Both the position numbers and the translations under genes were made by a program. A stretch of DNA of 64,000 nt from contig CAXORL010000001.1 in NCBI GenBank assembly GCA_964211495.1, positions 930,001-994,000 on the forward strand, read 5' to 3'. Of the stretch, positions 26,404-34,945 are shown piece after piece (position 1 is the stretch's first letter; every line of letters starts with the position of its first letter). The notes beneath the pieces are model-generated. The model saw only the letters and a list, made by a program, of their open reading frames with translations, was not told where the DNA came from and searched no databases. The DNA is from Faucicola osloensis_B (GTDB taxonomy: Bacteria > Pseudomonadota > Gammaproteobacteria > Pseudomonadales > Moraxellaceae).

Positions 26404-26946
26404 TTAATACTTGTCTTCACCATTACCGTTTGCATCATCGTCAAAGTTGGCATCGTCTTTGGTAGGCTCAAAATTCATATTATCATAGCCACTATCAAAA
26501 CCACGGTCAGCAAAACCACTGCGATCATACGGTGCTTGCGCAAACCCTGTACGCTCCTGCGAATAGCCACGTGGGTCATTGTCATAACTACCATCAAAGC
26601 CGCGGTCACCAAAGCCCCCACGGTTAGCAAAACCTGTGCGATTCGCGCCATAGCCTGATTGTTCAAAACCGCCTGCTTGACCAAATCCCATTTGGCTAGA
26701 TTGACCGTAGCCACTTGCCCCTGGCATTGGCGTGGCTGAACGTGGATTACGGGCTGGTACCACCGTTGAAATAGCGTGTTTGTAGACCATTTGACTGACA
26801 GTGTTTTTGAGTAAAACAACGTATTGATCGAAAGATTCGATTTGACCTTGAAGCTTGATACCATTGACTAAAAAAATAGACACTGGAATACGGTCTTTGC
26901 GTAAAGAGTTTAAGAAAGGGTCTTGTAATGTTTGACCTTTTGACAT
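26404..26946 (-). CDS. hfq: RNA chaperone Hfq with long Gly/Asp-rich C-terminal tail
   Basis: 180 residues against about 102 in E. coli. Residues 1-66 are the canonical Sm fold (GQTLQDPFLNSLRKDRIPV, then YKHAISTVVP with Y55-K56-H57). Residues ~75-180 are disordered, with repeated GFxxRGFD/SGYDN-type units rich in Gly, Phe, Tyr, Arg, Asp and Asn, and an acidic tip (DDANFDDDANGNGEDKY). Acinetobacter and Moraxella Hfq are known to have long glycine-rich tails. GGGAGAAA precedes the ATG. It ends the tsaE-mutL-miaA-hfq group. Confidence 0.95.
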   Translation of the reverse strand: MSKGQTLQDPFLNSLRKDRIPVSIFLVNGIKLQGQIESFDQYVVLLKNTVSQMVYKHAISTVVPARNPRSATPMPGASGYGQSSQMGFGQAGGFEQSGYGANRTGFANRGGFGDRGFDGSYDNDPRGYSQERTGFAQAPYDRSGFADRGFDSGYDNMNFEPTKDDANFDDDANGNGEDKY

Positions 26947-27104
26947 AGGTTTCTCCCAGAAATAAACAGAAAGTTAGTTAAATTATTATATTTTTAGACG
27001 ACTTTTTAATTATACCTTAAATGACAGCTTATTGGCTTAACACGAATGTTCAGAGCTATACTAGACAAGCGCACAGATATTCTTACCCAAGCATGTCACT
27101 GCTG

Positions 27105-28157
27105 TTAACTTGTTTTTATTAGCAGCGTTCTTGCCTGATCAATAGTTGTCAAGGGTGTTATAGCAAACCGCTCAACCAATTGTTGTGTACTTACTAGCTT
27201 ACGCATCCATGTATATTGGCGTTTTGCTAGCTGCCTTGTAGCATATAATGCCTCATTTTGCATAGTTTGTCTATAATCTTCAATTGGGGAGCTGTGCGTG
27301 TTTAGTAAAAAACGCGCCACATTATCATGAAAATTTTCTTCATTATTATCCTGTGTAAACACTGTTGTATTTTGTATTTTCTCTAAAAAATCCCAAGCTT
27401 GCCGATAGCCAACGCAGCGCATGGATGGCAGATCAGCCGTGAGATGATACTGTTGTCGCAGGGCAATCACTTCCTGCAAAAAACCTTGTTGCCACATGAT
27501 ATCTAGCCGAAGTGCGATGCGCTTGTGTAACCAATCACGATCTGGCATCACGGCTAAAATCTGCCAACGCTGATTTGGATTGTCGGCTAACGCCCTAGCT
27601 GGCTGATTCTGCCAAGCACTTAATGGCTTACCTGTTTGTAGATAGATTTCGACCGCTCTGCCAATTCTTTGTGTATCTGTGGTTTTGAGTTGCTTAGCAA
27701 GGATGGGATCTACGTGGGTTAAATAAGCATGCAGCTGTTCAATCCCCTGCTCAGCAATCAGTTGGGTGACTTGTTGACGAGTCTCTGGCAAGGTGGCTGG
27801 GATATCATTAATACCTTGAATCAGTGCCATATAGTACATCATCGTTCCACCCACCAGCACAGGTGTTTTATTTTGCTGATGAGCAAGATTGATATGATAG
27901 TACACATCGTTGACAAACTGGGCAACGCTGTAGCTTTGCTCAGGACTGATGATGTCAACAAGCGCATGTGGATACTTTGCCAATTCTTCAGGTGTCGGTT
28001 TGGCAGTCCCGATATTCATATCCCGATAAATCAAAGCAGAATCTACCGAAATAAGACGATATTTGCCTGTTTCGTAGAGTTCGTACGCCAACGCTGTTTT
28101 ACCGCTGGCAGTAGGTGCTATAAGGCAAATCACGTCTTGTTTATCGGCTGTTATCAT
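27105..28157 (-). CDS. miaA: tRNA dimethylallyltransferase MiaA
   Basis: 350 residues. P-loop APTASGKTALAYEL near the N-terminus, DSALIYRDMNIGTAKP substrate region, VGGTMMYY, and the C-terminal ATRQLAKRQYTWMRKL tRNA-binding helix. It adds the isopentenyl group to A37 of UNN-reading tRNAs. Compared with E. coli (316 residues) it has an insertion around residues 260-285 (KIQNTTVFTQDNNEENFHDN). It sits 39 bp after mutL and upstream of hfq, as in enterobacteria. Confidence 0.95.
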   Translation of the reverse strand: MITADKQDVICLIAPTASGKTALAYELYETGKYRLISVDSALIYRDMNIGTAKPTPEELAKYPHALVDIISPEQSYSVAQFVNDVYYHINLAHQQNKTPVLVGGTMMYYMALIQGINDIPATLPETRQQVTQLIAEQGIEQLHAYLTHVDPILAKQLKTTDTQRIGRAVEIYLQTGKPLSAWQNQPARALADNPNQRWQILAVMPDRDWLHKRIALRLDIMWQQGFLQEVIALRQQYHLTADLPSMRCVGYRQAWDFLEKIQNTTVFTQDNNEENFHDNVARFLLNTHSSPIEDYRQTMQNEALYATRQLAKRQYTWMRKLVSTQQLVERFAITPLTTIDQARTLLIKTS

Positions 28158-28196
28158 AGCTTATTCTGGGGATTGTTAAGGTTACTAGGGAGGTAA

Positions 28197-29756
28197 CTAG
28201 GGATTAGGTAAATGCGAATGCGACAGCAGCCATTGTAGCATGTCAGTTTCACTGACTCGAATGGCATTATCGGCAATTTGGGTAAAATCAGCTTGATTTA
28301 AATAAGATTGAACATACGCTTTATCATCACTGTCTATATGATGGTATTGTAAATCAATCAGATAAAAATATTCTTGCCAAAAAATTAAAGCAAAAGTTTG
28401 ATGCTGGTTTTCAAATTCATGCTGGTTTTCAAATAAGGTTACTAGCTGTATCGAGTCGCTATCCATTAACTTATCAACCGCACCCTTTGTTGCTAGTTGA
28501 TACATCGACTGATTTTCGGCAACGTAAGTTATGTGATTGGTGGATTTGGGTTGGTCATTAGGCTCTATATAGTGAATGGGCGTAGCTTTACCCGCAGGTG
28601 AATTTTGAAATTTATCGACGTTACTGTCATCAGTATTTGTCATGCAAGCTTGCCGTTGCAGGGTGTTTAGCGCCGTTATTTTAGGCTGCAATTGCTCTAA
28701 CATATGCTGAGACAACCAAGCTAATATATTGGTCAATGGTTGGATTTTGACTTGTTGTTTACTTGGGTGAATATTGACATTTATCCACTCGGCAGGCAGC
28801 TCAAAAGACAACGCATAGCCCATTTGTAGCGAATTATCGATACCAATACCCAGCTTGCGACCCACTTTTTGTATGGCTTGACTAATCGCCAAATTACTGA
28901 CCAAACGATGATTGATATAAATCAGTTTTGGCAGATTATTTTTAGGGGCGATAAAAAACCAGCCGGTGACTTGGGCACTTAACTTCTCTGTCTGTGCTTG
29001 TAAACCTTGCAGTGATAAATAAAATGGCTGTGCAATGTCAGCCAATGGCAAATTTAACGCTTGTTCAAGCCGCGCCAAACTAAAAGCTGGCAAAAAAGGC
29101 AATGCAGCATCCTCTAAATTTTGGTGAGGGGCTTGGGCTGACTGCGTTAAGCTAAAACGCAGCTTGTCTTGATGATATAATTCAATCTGCACATCGGCAA
29201 AACTAATCGCTAATCGCTGCACGACTTGTTCAATATGGGCAAATTCTGTGGCAATACTTTTTAGGTGCGAGCGTCTGCCTGGCACATTAAAGTACAAATC
29301 GCGAACGCTAACACACGTGCCGCGATGTTTTACGATAGGACGAATAGTAGCTTGGCTTACCTCACTACCGCTCACGCTCAGCTGTTGCCCTATACCGCTG
29401 TCATTGTGACTACTGGTTAATGTCAGATGCGATATCGCCGCAATGCTCGCTAGTGCCTCGCCGCGAAAGCCTAAACTATGAATACCAACCAACTCGCTGA
29501 CATTAGCAAGTTTACTGGTGGCATGGCGAGTGACCGCAAGCGTCATGTCATCAGGATGAATCCCCATGCCGTTGTCACTAATTTGAATCAACCCAAGCCC
29601 GCCTTGCTCGATATCGATTCGAATATGCGTAGCGTTGGCATCGATCGCATTTTCAATCAGTTCTTTGACCACAGAAGCCGGACGCGTCACTACCTCGCCA
29701 GCGGCGATTTGGTTGATAAGCAGTGGGGATAATTTATGAATACGGTTGTCAGGCAA
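28197..29756 (-). CDS. mutL: DNA mismatch repair protein MutL, shortened C-terminal region
   Basis: 519 residues; family members are usually about 600-650. The GHKL ATPase part (1-335) is complete: VVKELIENAIDANATHIRI, DNGMGIHPDD, RHATSKL, SLGFRGEALASI, and VNIHPSKQQVKI closing the transducer domain. After a ~100-residue linker only about 75 residues remain for the dimerisation domain (from FALIFWQEYFYLIDLQ to the end), and the usual DMHAAHERI region is not visible. The stop is followed within 40 bp by miaA, so no missing downstream part exists. It overlaps tsaE by 8 bp. Confidence 0.93.
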   Translation of the reverse strand: MPDNRIHKLSPLLINQIAAGEVVTRPASVVKELIENAIDANATHIRIDIEQGGLGLIQISDNGMGIHPDDMTLAVTRHATSKLANVSELVGIHSLGFRGEALASIAAISHLTLTSSHNDSGIGQQLSVSGSEVSQATIRPIVKHRGTCVSVRDLYFNVPGRRSHLKSIATEFAHIEQVVQRLAISFADVQIELYHQDKLRFSLTQSAQAPHQNLEDAALPFLPAFSLARLEQALNLPLADIAQPFYLSLQGLQAQTEKLSAQVTGWFFIAPKNNLPKLIYINHRLVSNLAISQAIQKVGRKLGIGIDNSLQMGYALSFELPAEWINVNIHPSKQQVKIQPLTNILAWLSQHMLEQLQPKITALNTLQRQACMTNTDDSNVDKFQNSPAGKATPIHYIEPNDQPKSTNHITYVAENQSMYQLATKGAVDKLMDSDSIQLVTLFENQHEFENQHQTFALIFWQEYFYLIDLQYHHIDSDDKAYVQSYLNQADFTQIADNAIRVSETDMLQWLLSHSHLPNP

Positions 29757-30210
29757 AACTAATCGTCACTTCTCGTTGTTCGTCATCAAGGCGTTTGATA
29801 TCAATGCTTGCATTGGGCGGCGTCAGATAGCCTGCAGCGCGACTCGCCCACTCAATAATCACCAAACTATTTGGCTCATCTTGATATTCATAAAAGCCGA
29901 TAAATTCTAATTCTTCAGGATCATTGAGGCGGTATAAATCGGCATGGTAAACCGGCTTAACTGTACCATCGTCCTGCATAATACGATAAGGTTCAACCAG
30001 GGTAAAAGTCGGACTTTTTACCGCGCCTGTATGCCCCATTGCTTGAAGCCAATAGCGGGTAAGCGTGGTCTTGCCCGCACCCAAATCACCCGACAGCCAG
30101 ACGCTACCGGTTAAATTCATCTCGGCAAGCTCTTTAGCTAAGGCTTGGGTGTCGGTTTCGGATTTTAAGAGGATAGTTTTATTCATGTCGATTGTCACAG
30201 CTTGTCCCAT
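29749..30210 (-). CDS. tsaE: tRNA threonylcarbamoyladenosine biosynthesis ATPase TsaE
   Basis: 153 residues. Walker A SGDLGAGKTTLTRYWL, then VKSPTFTLVEPY and HADLYRLNDPEELEFIGF, all typical. With TsaB and TsaD it makes t6A37 in ANN-reading tRNAs. AGGA lies 6 nt before the ATG at 30210. The amiB gene that often lies between tsaE and mutL is absent; here the two reading frames overlap by 8 bp, suggesting translational coupling. Confidence 0.94.
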   Translation of the reverse strand: MGQAVTIDMNKTILLKSETDTQALAKELAEMNLTGSVWLSGDLGAGKTTLTRYWLQAMGHTGAVKSPTFTLVEPYRIMQDDGTVKPVYHADLYRLNDPEELEFIGFYEYQDEPNSLVIIEWASRAAGYLTPPNASIDIKRLDDEQREVTISFA

Positions 30211-30261
30211 GTTTGTCCTGAATCAAAAATCGTTACAACAACCCTGTCAGATACCAACAGC

Positions 30262-30855
30262 TTAGTCAACTTGTAAAACCACTATCGGATTGACAAATTT
30301 CTCGCCTTTTTTTAATTTGTCATACATGTTTGGGTCATGCCATTCGGCTTTTACTTGCTCGCTAAATTCAAAATCACCCAGCGTCAACGCGCCCATTTGG
30401 GCGTTATCGACATCGTCTTCAAAGCACTGCGCATAGCCTGTTGCTGTTTCGTGGGCGATGACTGAATACACTTTCACATCGGTTTCGCCATTTTGCATTT
30501 GGGTTTGTTTTAAGATTTCTCTTGCCCAAAAAAACACCACGCGGCTAAACTGCTCTGCCGACGGCGAAACAGGCAAACTAATCCAGCGCGCGCTAAATTT
30601 TTTGCAGGCGTCAATATAGTCAGGGTCATCTTTATCCCAAAAACAAATAGCATGATCAAAACTATCAATGATGTCTTTAATCGATGATTTTAACAGCCCA
30701 AAATCATACACCATTTGCCCGTGATCGAGGCGGTGCGCTTCTAAAATCAGCTCGATTTGGTAACTATGCCCATGAATCGAGTACTTACAGCGATCGGAGC
30801 TACAATTGCGCACGATATGGGCATTTTCAAATTTAAACAGCTTTCTAATTCTCAT
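30262..30855 (-). CDS. queD: 6-pyruvoyl-tetrahydropterin synthase/QueD family protein
   Basis: 197 residues, longer than E. coli QueD (121) but within the range of the wider family. Zinc ligands: His in FENAHIVRNC and the HGHSY pair. The VYDFGLLKSSIKDII and FDHAICF motifs and HETATGYAQC (catalytic His/Glu region) are present. It probably makes 6-carboxytetrahydropterin, the second step of queuosine synthesis. The C-terminal ~45 residues are an extension. No other que gene is nearby, so the exact activity is inferred from the family. Confidence 0.82.
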   Translation of the reverse strand: MRIRKLFKFENAHIVRNCSSDRCKYSIHGHSYQIELILEAHRLDHGQMVYDFGLLKSSIKDIIDSFDHAICFWDKDDPDYIDACKKFSARWISLPVSPSAEQFSRVVFFWAREILKQTQMQNGETDVKVYSVIAHETATGYAQCFEDDVDNAQMGALTLGDFEFSEQVKAEWHDPNMYDKLKKGEKFVNPIVVLQVD

Positions 30856-31199
30856 AATAGGATTCGCATTTTTTTAGCAGTAATAAAGGTTTGAATGCTG
30901 ACTATTATAAAGCTATTGGGCAAGTTAAGCGAATTTTAGTCATGTACGCAAATTTGCCTACCTAAATTTACCCATAACATAAATAAAAAATCTCGTCACA
31001 TTTAAGACAGTAACTTACGTCTTAAATCGCTAACTGTGCTAATATAAAAACTTGGGGATAGACAGTTATTATTGAAAAATGAGTTTTTTTAGCTGACTCT
31101 TTTTTATATAAATTTTTGTTGATATAAAGTCTTGTTTATATAAAGCGTTATTGAGACAAAATTTTGTTGGCATAAAGATTAGCGCGGCGGAGATAAAAA
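30856..31199. other. Divergent regulatory region upstream of gacA
   Basis: 344 bp, AT-rich. It contains the 9-bp-arm inverted repeat at 31000-31027 and repeated TATATAAA/TTGTT words at 31105-31180. TTGAGA at 31151 followed by TAAAGA 16 bp later is a weak candidate promoter. No ORF or terminator. Confidence 0.5.
31000..31027. promoter_or_regulatory. Inverted repeat, candidate operator upstream of gacA-like gene
   Basis: Perfect 9-bp arms ATTTAAGAC and GTCTTAAAT with a 10-bp spacer, about 170 bp before the regulator gene. No T run follows, so it is more likely a binding site than a terminator. Confidence 0.4.
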
Positions 31200-31838
31200 A
31201 TGATGATTAAAGTATTGGTCGTTGACGATCATGATTTAGTCCGAATGGGCATCGTACGGATGCTGTCAGATAGCCCTGACATCGATGTGGTTGGTGAAGC
31301 TGCTGATGGTGAAACCGCGATTATCAAAACCAAACAATTAAAACCCGATGTGGTGTTACTTGATGTCAATATGCCTACCATTGGCGGGTTAGAAGTCACC
31401 AAGCGCTTGCTGCAAACTGATAAAAATACCAAGATTTTGGCGGTCAGCTCTCTAGTTCAGCAGCCCTACCCATCCATGCTTATCAAAGCAGGGGTGAGTG
31501 GCTATATCACCAAAGGGACACCGCTTGATGAGATGATTAAAGGCATCAAAAAAGTCCACCAAGGCGGGCGTTATTTTAGCGCCGATGTTGCCGAGCAGCT
31601 TGCTGATATTTTATTCACTGACAATTCAGAGTCGCCATTTGATGCGCTAAGTGAGCGAGAAATGCAGGTGGCGATGATGGTGGTCAATTGTAAAAGTCCA
31701 CAGCAAATCGCCGATCAGTTGTTTGTGAGTGTTAAAACAGTCAATACCTACCGCTATCGTATTTTTGAAAAGCTTAATATCGACAGTGATGTCAAACTTA
31801 CCCATTTGGCTATGCGTCATGGTTTGATTCAACCCTAA
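31200..31838 (+). CDS. gacA: GacA/UvrY-type response regulator (NarL/FixJ class)
   Basis: 212 residues. The receiver domain has the acidic pair VDDHD, phospho-acceptor Asp in VVLLDVNMPTIGG near residue 56, and the conserved Lys in GYITKGTP. The C-terminal LuxR-type helix-turn-helix (~145-205) includes SPFDALSEREMQVAMM and SVKTVNTYRYRIFEKLNIDSDVKL split over two helices, close to GacA. GacA normally answers the hybrid kinase GacS and drives Rsm small-RNA genes. Here it is followed after 3 bp by a PilS-like kinase. GGAG lies 7 nt before the ATG. No Rsm-type RNA gene is visible nearby. Confidence 0.85.
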   Translation: MMIKVLVVDDHDLVRMGIVRMLSDSPDIDVVGEAADGETAIIKTKQLKPDVVLLDVNMPTIGGLEVTKRLLQTDKNTKILAVSSLVQQPYPSMLIKAGVSGYITKGTPLDEMIKGIKKVHQGGRYFSADVAEQLADILFTDNSESPFDALSEREMQVAMMVVNCKSPQQIADQLFVSVKTVNTYRYRIFEKLNIDSDVKLTHLAMRHGLIQP

Positions 31839-31841
31839 ACA

Positions 31842-33485
31842 ATGATTACCAATCCTGCGTTTTCATCGCTATTTGATAAGCCGAGCACCCACGATAAAAC
31901 CAAAAAAATCGGTAACGTCTACAATGGTTACCGCATTATTATTGCTATCTTTTTTTCCTTTAGTTTTATGTTGGCATTAAAAAGTGCCCAGCATGACTAT
32001 TGGGTATTGATTAATCTTTTCCCTACCTTTTTCTATTTTTTCTTTAGTATTACTTTATTTATTTTATATTACTTTTATCCCAAAAATCCGCTATTGATGG
32101 TCGGGCTAACCGTTGATGCGCTGGTACTCACTACCTTGTTGTATTTTAGCGGTGGTAATGATTTACAAGTAATTTTGCTGTTTTTGGTGCAAGTTGCCGC
32201 AGCTTTTATGTTGGTGCGCTCCAACCAAGCTATTTTGCTCACTATTTTTGCCATCACGCTGGTTATTTATCAGCAGTTTTATCAAACCCTAAAAAGCGAT
32301 GTGAACTACGCGCTAGTCAACAACGTGGCTTCAATGGCGATTAGCTTTATCGGGGTGGCTTATTTAAGTTATACATTATCCAAACGGCTTAAACAAATTG
32401 AGCGGCTCTCTGAGCGCCAAGTCAATGAAGTCAACGCCCTTAATGCAATCAACAATAAAATCGTGCAAATCATTGACCAAGGCGTGGTAGTACTATCTCA
32501 CGATTTAGAAATTTTTATCGCCAATGATACCGCAATCGACCAACTACATCTGCCAAAGACACTTGATAATTTTAATTTGCTAGATATTTCCCCCCTATTA
32601 GCCGCGAGACTTGCACCCGTCATCCAAGAGGCTGAAGCAACTCTAATGCTGCGTCTCGATGTACCGACCGCTAGTACACCTTTAGCCGTTGGCATTGAGC
32701 CTAATAATCAAAATTTTAATGACTTGCGACTTCGTATCACTCAATTAAGACAGCAATATGCCATTATTTTTATTGAAGATTTACGCCATGAGTTTAGCCG
32801 TGCGCAGCAGTTAAAACTTGCGTCACTAGGGCAACTATCCGCCAGTATTGCCCATGAGATTCGTAACCCACTGGCAACCATTAGCCAAGCCAGTCAATTA
32901 TTAATGGAGGAAGTTAATGAGGCTGACAGTGGCTTATCCGATGATAATATCCTGCTATATGAGATGATTTATCATCAAACCATTCGGGTCAATAAAATCA
33001 TCGAAGATGTGCTTAAATTATCTCGTCAGCAGCGCCCTAATTTTGTTTATATTGAACCCAAAACTTGGCTAAAAGATTTTTTGCAAGAAAACTTTAGCGG
33101 CCATGATATTTTTCTGCACTGCCGTACTGACAAAGGCTTTATGTTTGATAACCATCAGTTAGCACAGATTTTGGTCAACCTCATCAATAACGGGCTGCGT
33201 TTTAGTAGCAAAACCCAGCCTCATGCTTTTGTCACCCTTGAAGTGTATGAATCTGGCAAATCTATTCATATTGATGTGATAGATACGGGTCACGGCGTTG
33301 CCAAAGAAAATATTCAGTATTTATTTAATCCGTTTTTTACCACCGATAATCAGGGCACCGGTCTAGGGCTTTATTTGTCGCAGGCCTTTTGTCAGGCAAA
33401 CTATGCCAATCTGGAATACGTGCCAAGGGAGGGGCAAACTTGCTTTCGGATTATTTGTCAAATCAAAACTTTACCGTCTGTCTAA
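31842..33485 (+). CDS. PilS-like membrane sensor histidine kinase
   Basis: 547 residues. About six N-terminal membrane helices (~30-190) without a large periplasmic domain, a PAS-like segment (~205-310), then HisKA with phospho-acceptor His in SASIAHEIRNPLATISQ (~340), and HATPase_c with N-box QILVNLINNGLRFS, G1 VIDTGHGV and G2 GTGLGLYLSQ. This architecture matches PilS, which with sigma-54 activator PilR controls pilin expression. No PilR gene is adjacent. The partner is presumably the GacA-type regulator encoded 3 bp upstream, so the functional pair is inferred from position only. Confidence 0.83.
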   Translation: MITNPAFSSLFDKPSTHDKTKKIGNVYNGYRIIIAIFFSFSFMLALKSAQHDYWVLINLFPTFFYFFFSITLFILYYFYPKNPLLMVGLTVDALVLTTLLYFSGGNDLQVILLFLVQVAAAFMLVRSNQAILLTIFAITLVIYQQFYQTLKSDVNYALVNNVASMAISFIGVAYLSYTLSKRLKQIERLSERQVNEVNALNAINNKIVQIIDQGVVVLSHDLEIFIANDTAIDQLHLPKTLDNFNLLDISPLLAARLAPVIQEAEATLMLRLDVPTASTPLAVGIEPNNQNFNDLRLRITQLRQQYAIIFIEDLRHEFSRAQQLKLASLGQLSASIAHEIRNPLATISQASQLLMEEVNEADSGLSDDNILLYEMIYHQTIRVNKIIEDVLKLSRQQRPNFVYIEPKTWLKDFLQENFSGHDIFLHCRTDKGFMFDNHQLAQILVNLINNGLRFSSKTQPHAFVTLEVYESGKSIHIDVIDTGHGVAKENIQYLFNPFFTTDNQGTGLGLYLSQAFCQANYANLEYVPREGQTCFRIICQIKTLPSV

Positions 33486-33689
33486 AATATCTTTGTAGCT
33501 AAAATTTTTAATTGAATTTTTTGGCTAAAGCATTCATATTACAGTAAGTTTATCGATATCAATTTAGCAAAATTGTCGGGAATTTGAGTGTATATGTGTT
33601 CACTTTTTTCCATTTTTTCAGTACAATATAGCGTCAATGATTAAAAAAATACATGTCGTATTTTGATCATCCTCAGGACATTTATCTCT

Positions 33690-34856
33690 ATGGCACAACC
33701 TCAATCTTTTGAAAACGCGCCCATCAATTGGATCCCTGCGTTTGTCTTAATTAGCACGCCCTTGGCGGCTTTATTGATTGTACCTTATTACTTGTGGACA
33801 CATAGCGTCAGTTGGCAAGTTTGGGCAATTTTCGCATTCTTTATGGCTTGGAATGGGTTAAGTATTACCGTCGGTTATCACCGTTTATGGTCACATCGTA
33901 CTTACCAAGCGCATCCAATTGTCAAATGGTTCTTTTTGATTGGCGGCACCTTAGCTGTTCAGGGCTCAGTATTTGACTGGTGTGCAGGACACCGTTTGCA
34001 CCACCGCCACGTCGATGATATCTATCAAGACCCCTACTCTGCCAAGCGTGGCTTTTGGTTCTCACATATCGGTTGGATGCTTAAAAACTACCCAAGCGGC
34101 CACTATGACTACAAAAATATCCCAGATTTAAAAGCTGATCCTGTGTTAGTGGCGCAAGATAAATATTATGCCCTGTGGATTTTATTGGCCAATATTGGGT
34201 TGCCAGCGCTGTTTGGTTGGATGGTGGGTGATGTTGCAGGTACCTTAGTACTCGCAGGCCTACTGCGTTTGGTGTTAAGCCATCATTTTACTTTCTTTAT
34301 TAACTCGCTTTGCCATATGTTTGGTACCCGTCCTTATACCGATACTAATACCGCGCGTGATAATCCGATTCTGGCGATTTTCACTTGGGGCGAAGGCTAT
34401 CATAACTACCACCACTTTTTCCAATACGACTATCGCAATGGGGTAAAATGGTGGCAATATGATCCTAGCAAATGGATTATTTATGGCTTGTCAAAAATCG
34501 GTTTGACTTGGGATTTAAAACGTGTCCCAGACGTTACTATTCAGCATGCGCAAACAGAAATGGCATTCAAACGTGCTGAGAAAAAAGTTGCGACTTTTTC
34601 AGGGAATTTAACCAGCGATTTTCAAGCGATAAAAGATCGTTTAAACAGTGAACAACAAGCCTTTAAACAAACAATTGCAGAATGGCAAGCGTTAAAAACG
34701 CAAGCGATTGAGATGAAAAAAAATGAGTTTGCTCAGCGTATTCATGAAGTCGATGATAAGCTAAAAGACCAGTTTAGTGGCATTGAGGATAAACTTCGCA
34801 ATCATGCGCAGCAAATTGAAAATTTGGTTAATCATTTAAAAGGTAAACATGTTTGA
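33690..34856 (+). CDS. Acyl-CoA/acyl-lipid delta-9-type fatty acid desaturase with coiled-coil tail
   Basis: 388 residues from the ATG at 33690 (a TTG at 33663 is less likely). Membrane di-iron desaturase with the three His boxes: HRLWSH, HRLHHRH and HNYHH, and four or five membrane helices. It introduces a double bond into saturated acyl chains. After about residue 295 comes a ~95-residue charged helical tail (KKVATFSGNLTSDFQAIKDR...) predicted as coiled coil or amphipathic, not part of the minimal enzyme. It has its own terminator. Confidence 0.93.
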   Translation: MAQPQSFENAPINWIPAFVLISTPLAALLIVPYYLWTHSVSWQVWAIFAFFMAWNGLSITVGYHRLWSHRTYQAHPIVKWFFLIGGTLAVQGSVFDWCAGHRLHHRHVDDIYQDPYSAKRGFWFSHIGWMLKNYPSGHYDYKNIPDLKADPVLVAQDKYYALWILLANIGLPALFGWMVGDVAGTLVLAGLLRLVLSHHFTFFINSLCHMFGTRPYTDTNTARDNPILAIFTWGEGYHNYHHFFQYDYRNGVKWWQYDPSKWIIYGLSKIGLTWDLKRVPDVTIQHAQTEMAFKRAEKKVATFSGNLTSDFQAIKDRLNSEQQAFKQTIAEWQALKTQAIEMKKNEFAQRIHEVDDKLKDQFSGIEDKLRNHAQQIENLVNHLKGKHV

Positions 34857-34894
34857 TTAAAACATAAACATGTTTAAAGGTTGACTGTGTCAAA

Positions 34895-34926
34895 AAAGGT
34901 AGGATAAAGTCCTACCTTTATTTTTA
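34895..34926 (+). terminator. Terminator after the desaturase gene
   Basis: Perfect 10 bp stem AAAGGTAGGA/TCCTACCTTT, 5-nt loop, then ATTTTTA. Convergent with the phosphatase gene. Confidence 0.88.
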
Positions 34927-34945
34927 TGGTTTTGTTGGGTATCGA

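Noticed and set aside
27729..28196. 155-codon open frame opposite miaA
   Set aside because: Antisense shadow; Cys/His/Ile-rich translation without a recognisable domain.
31842..33485. Calling the kinase PilS outright with gene symbol pilS
   Set aside because: Architecture fits, but PilR is not adjacent and the neighbour is a GacA-type regulator, so the name would imply an unproven partner.
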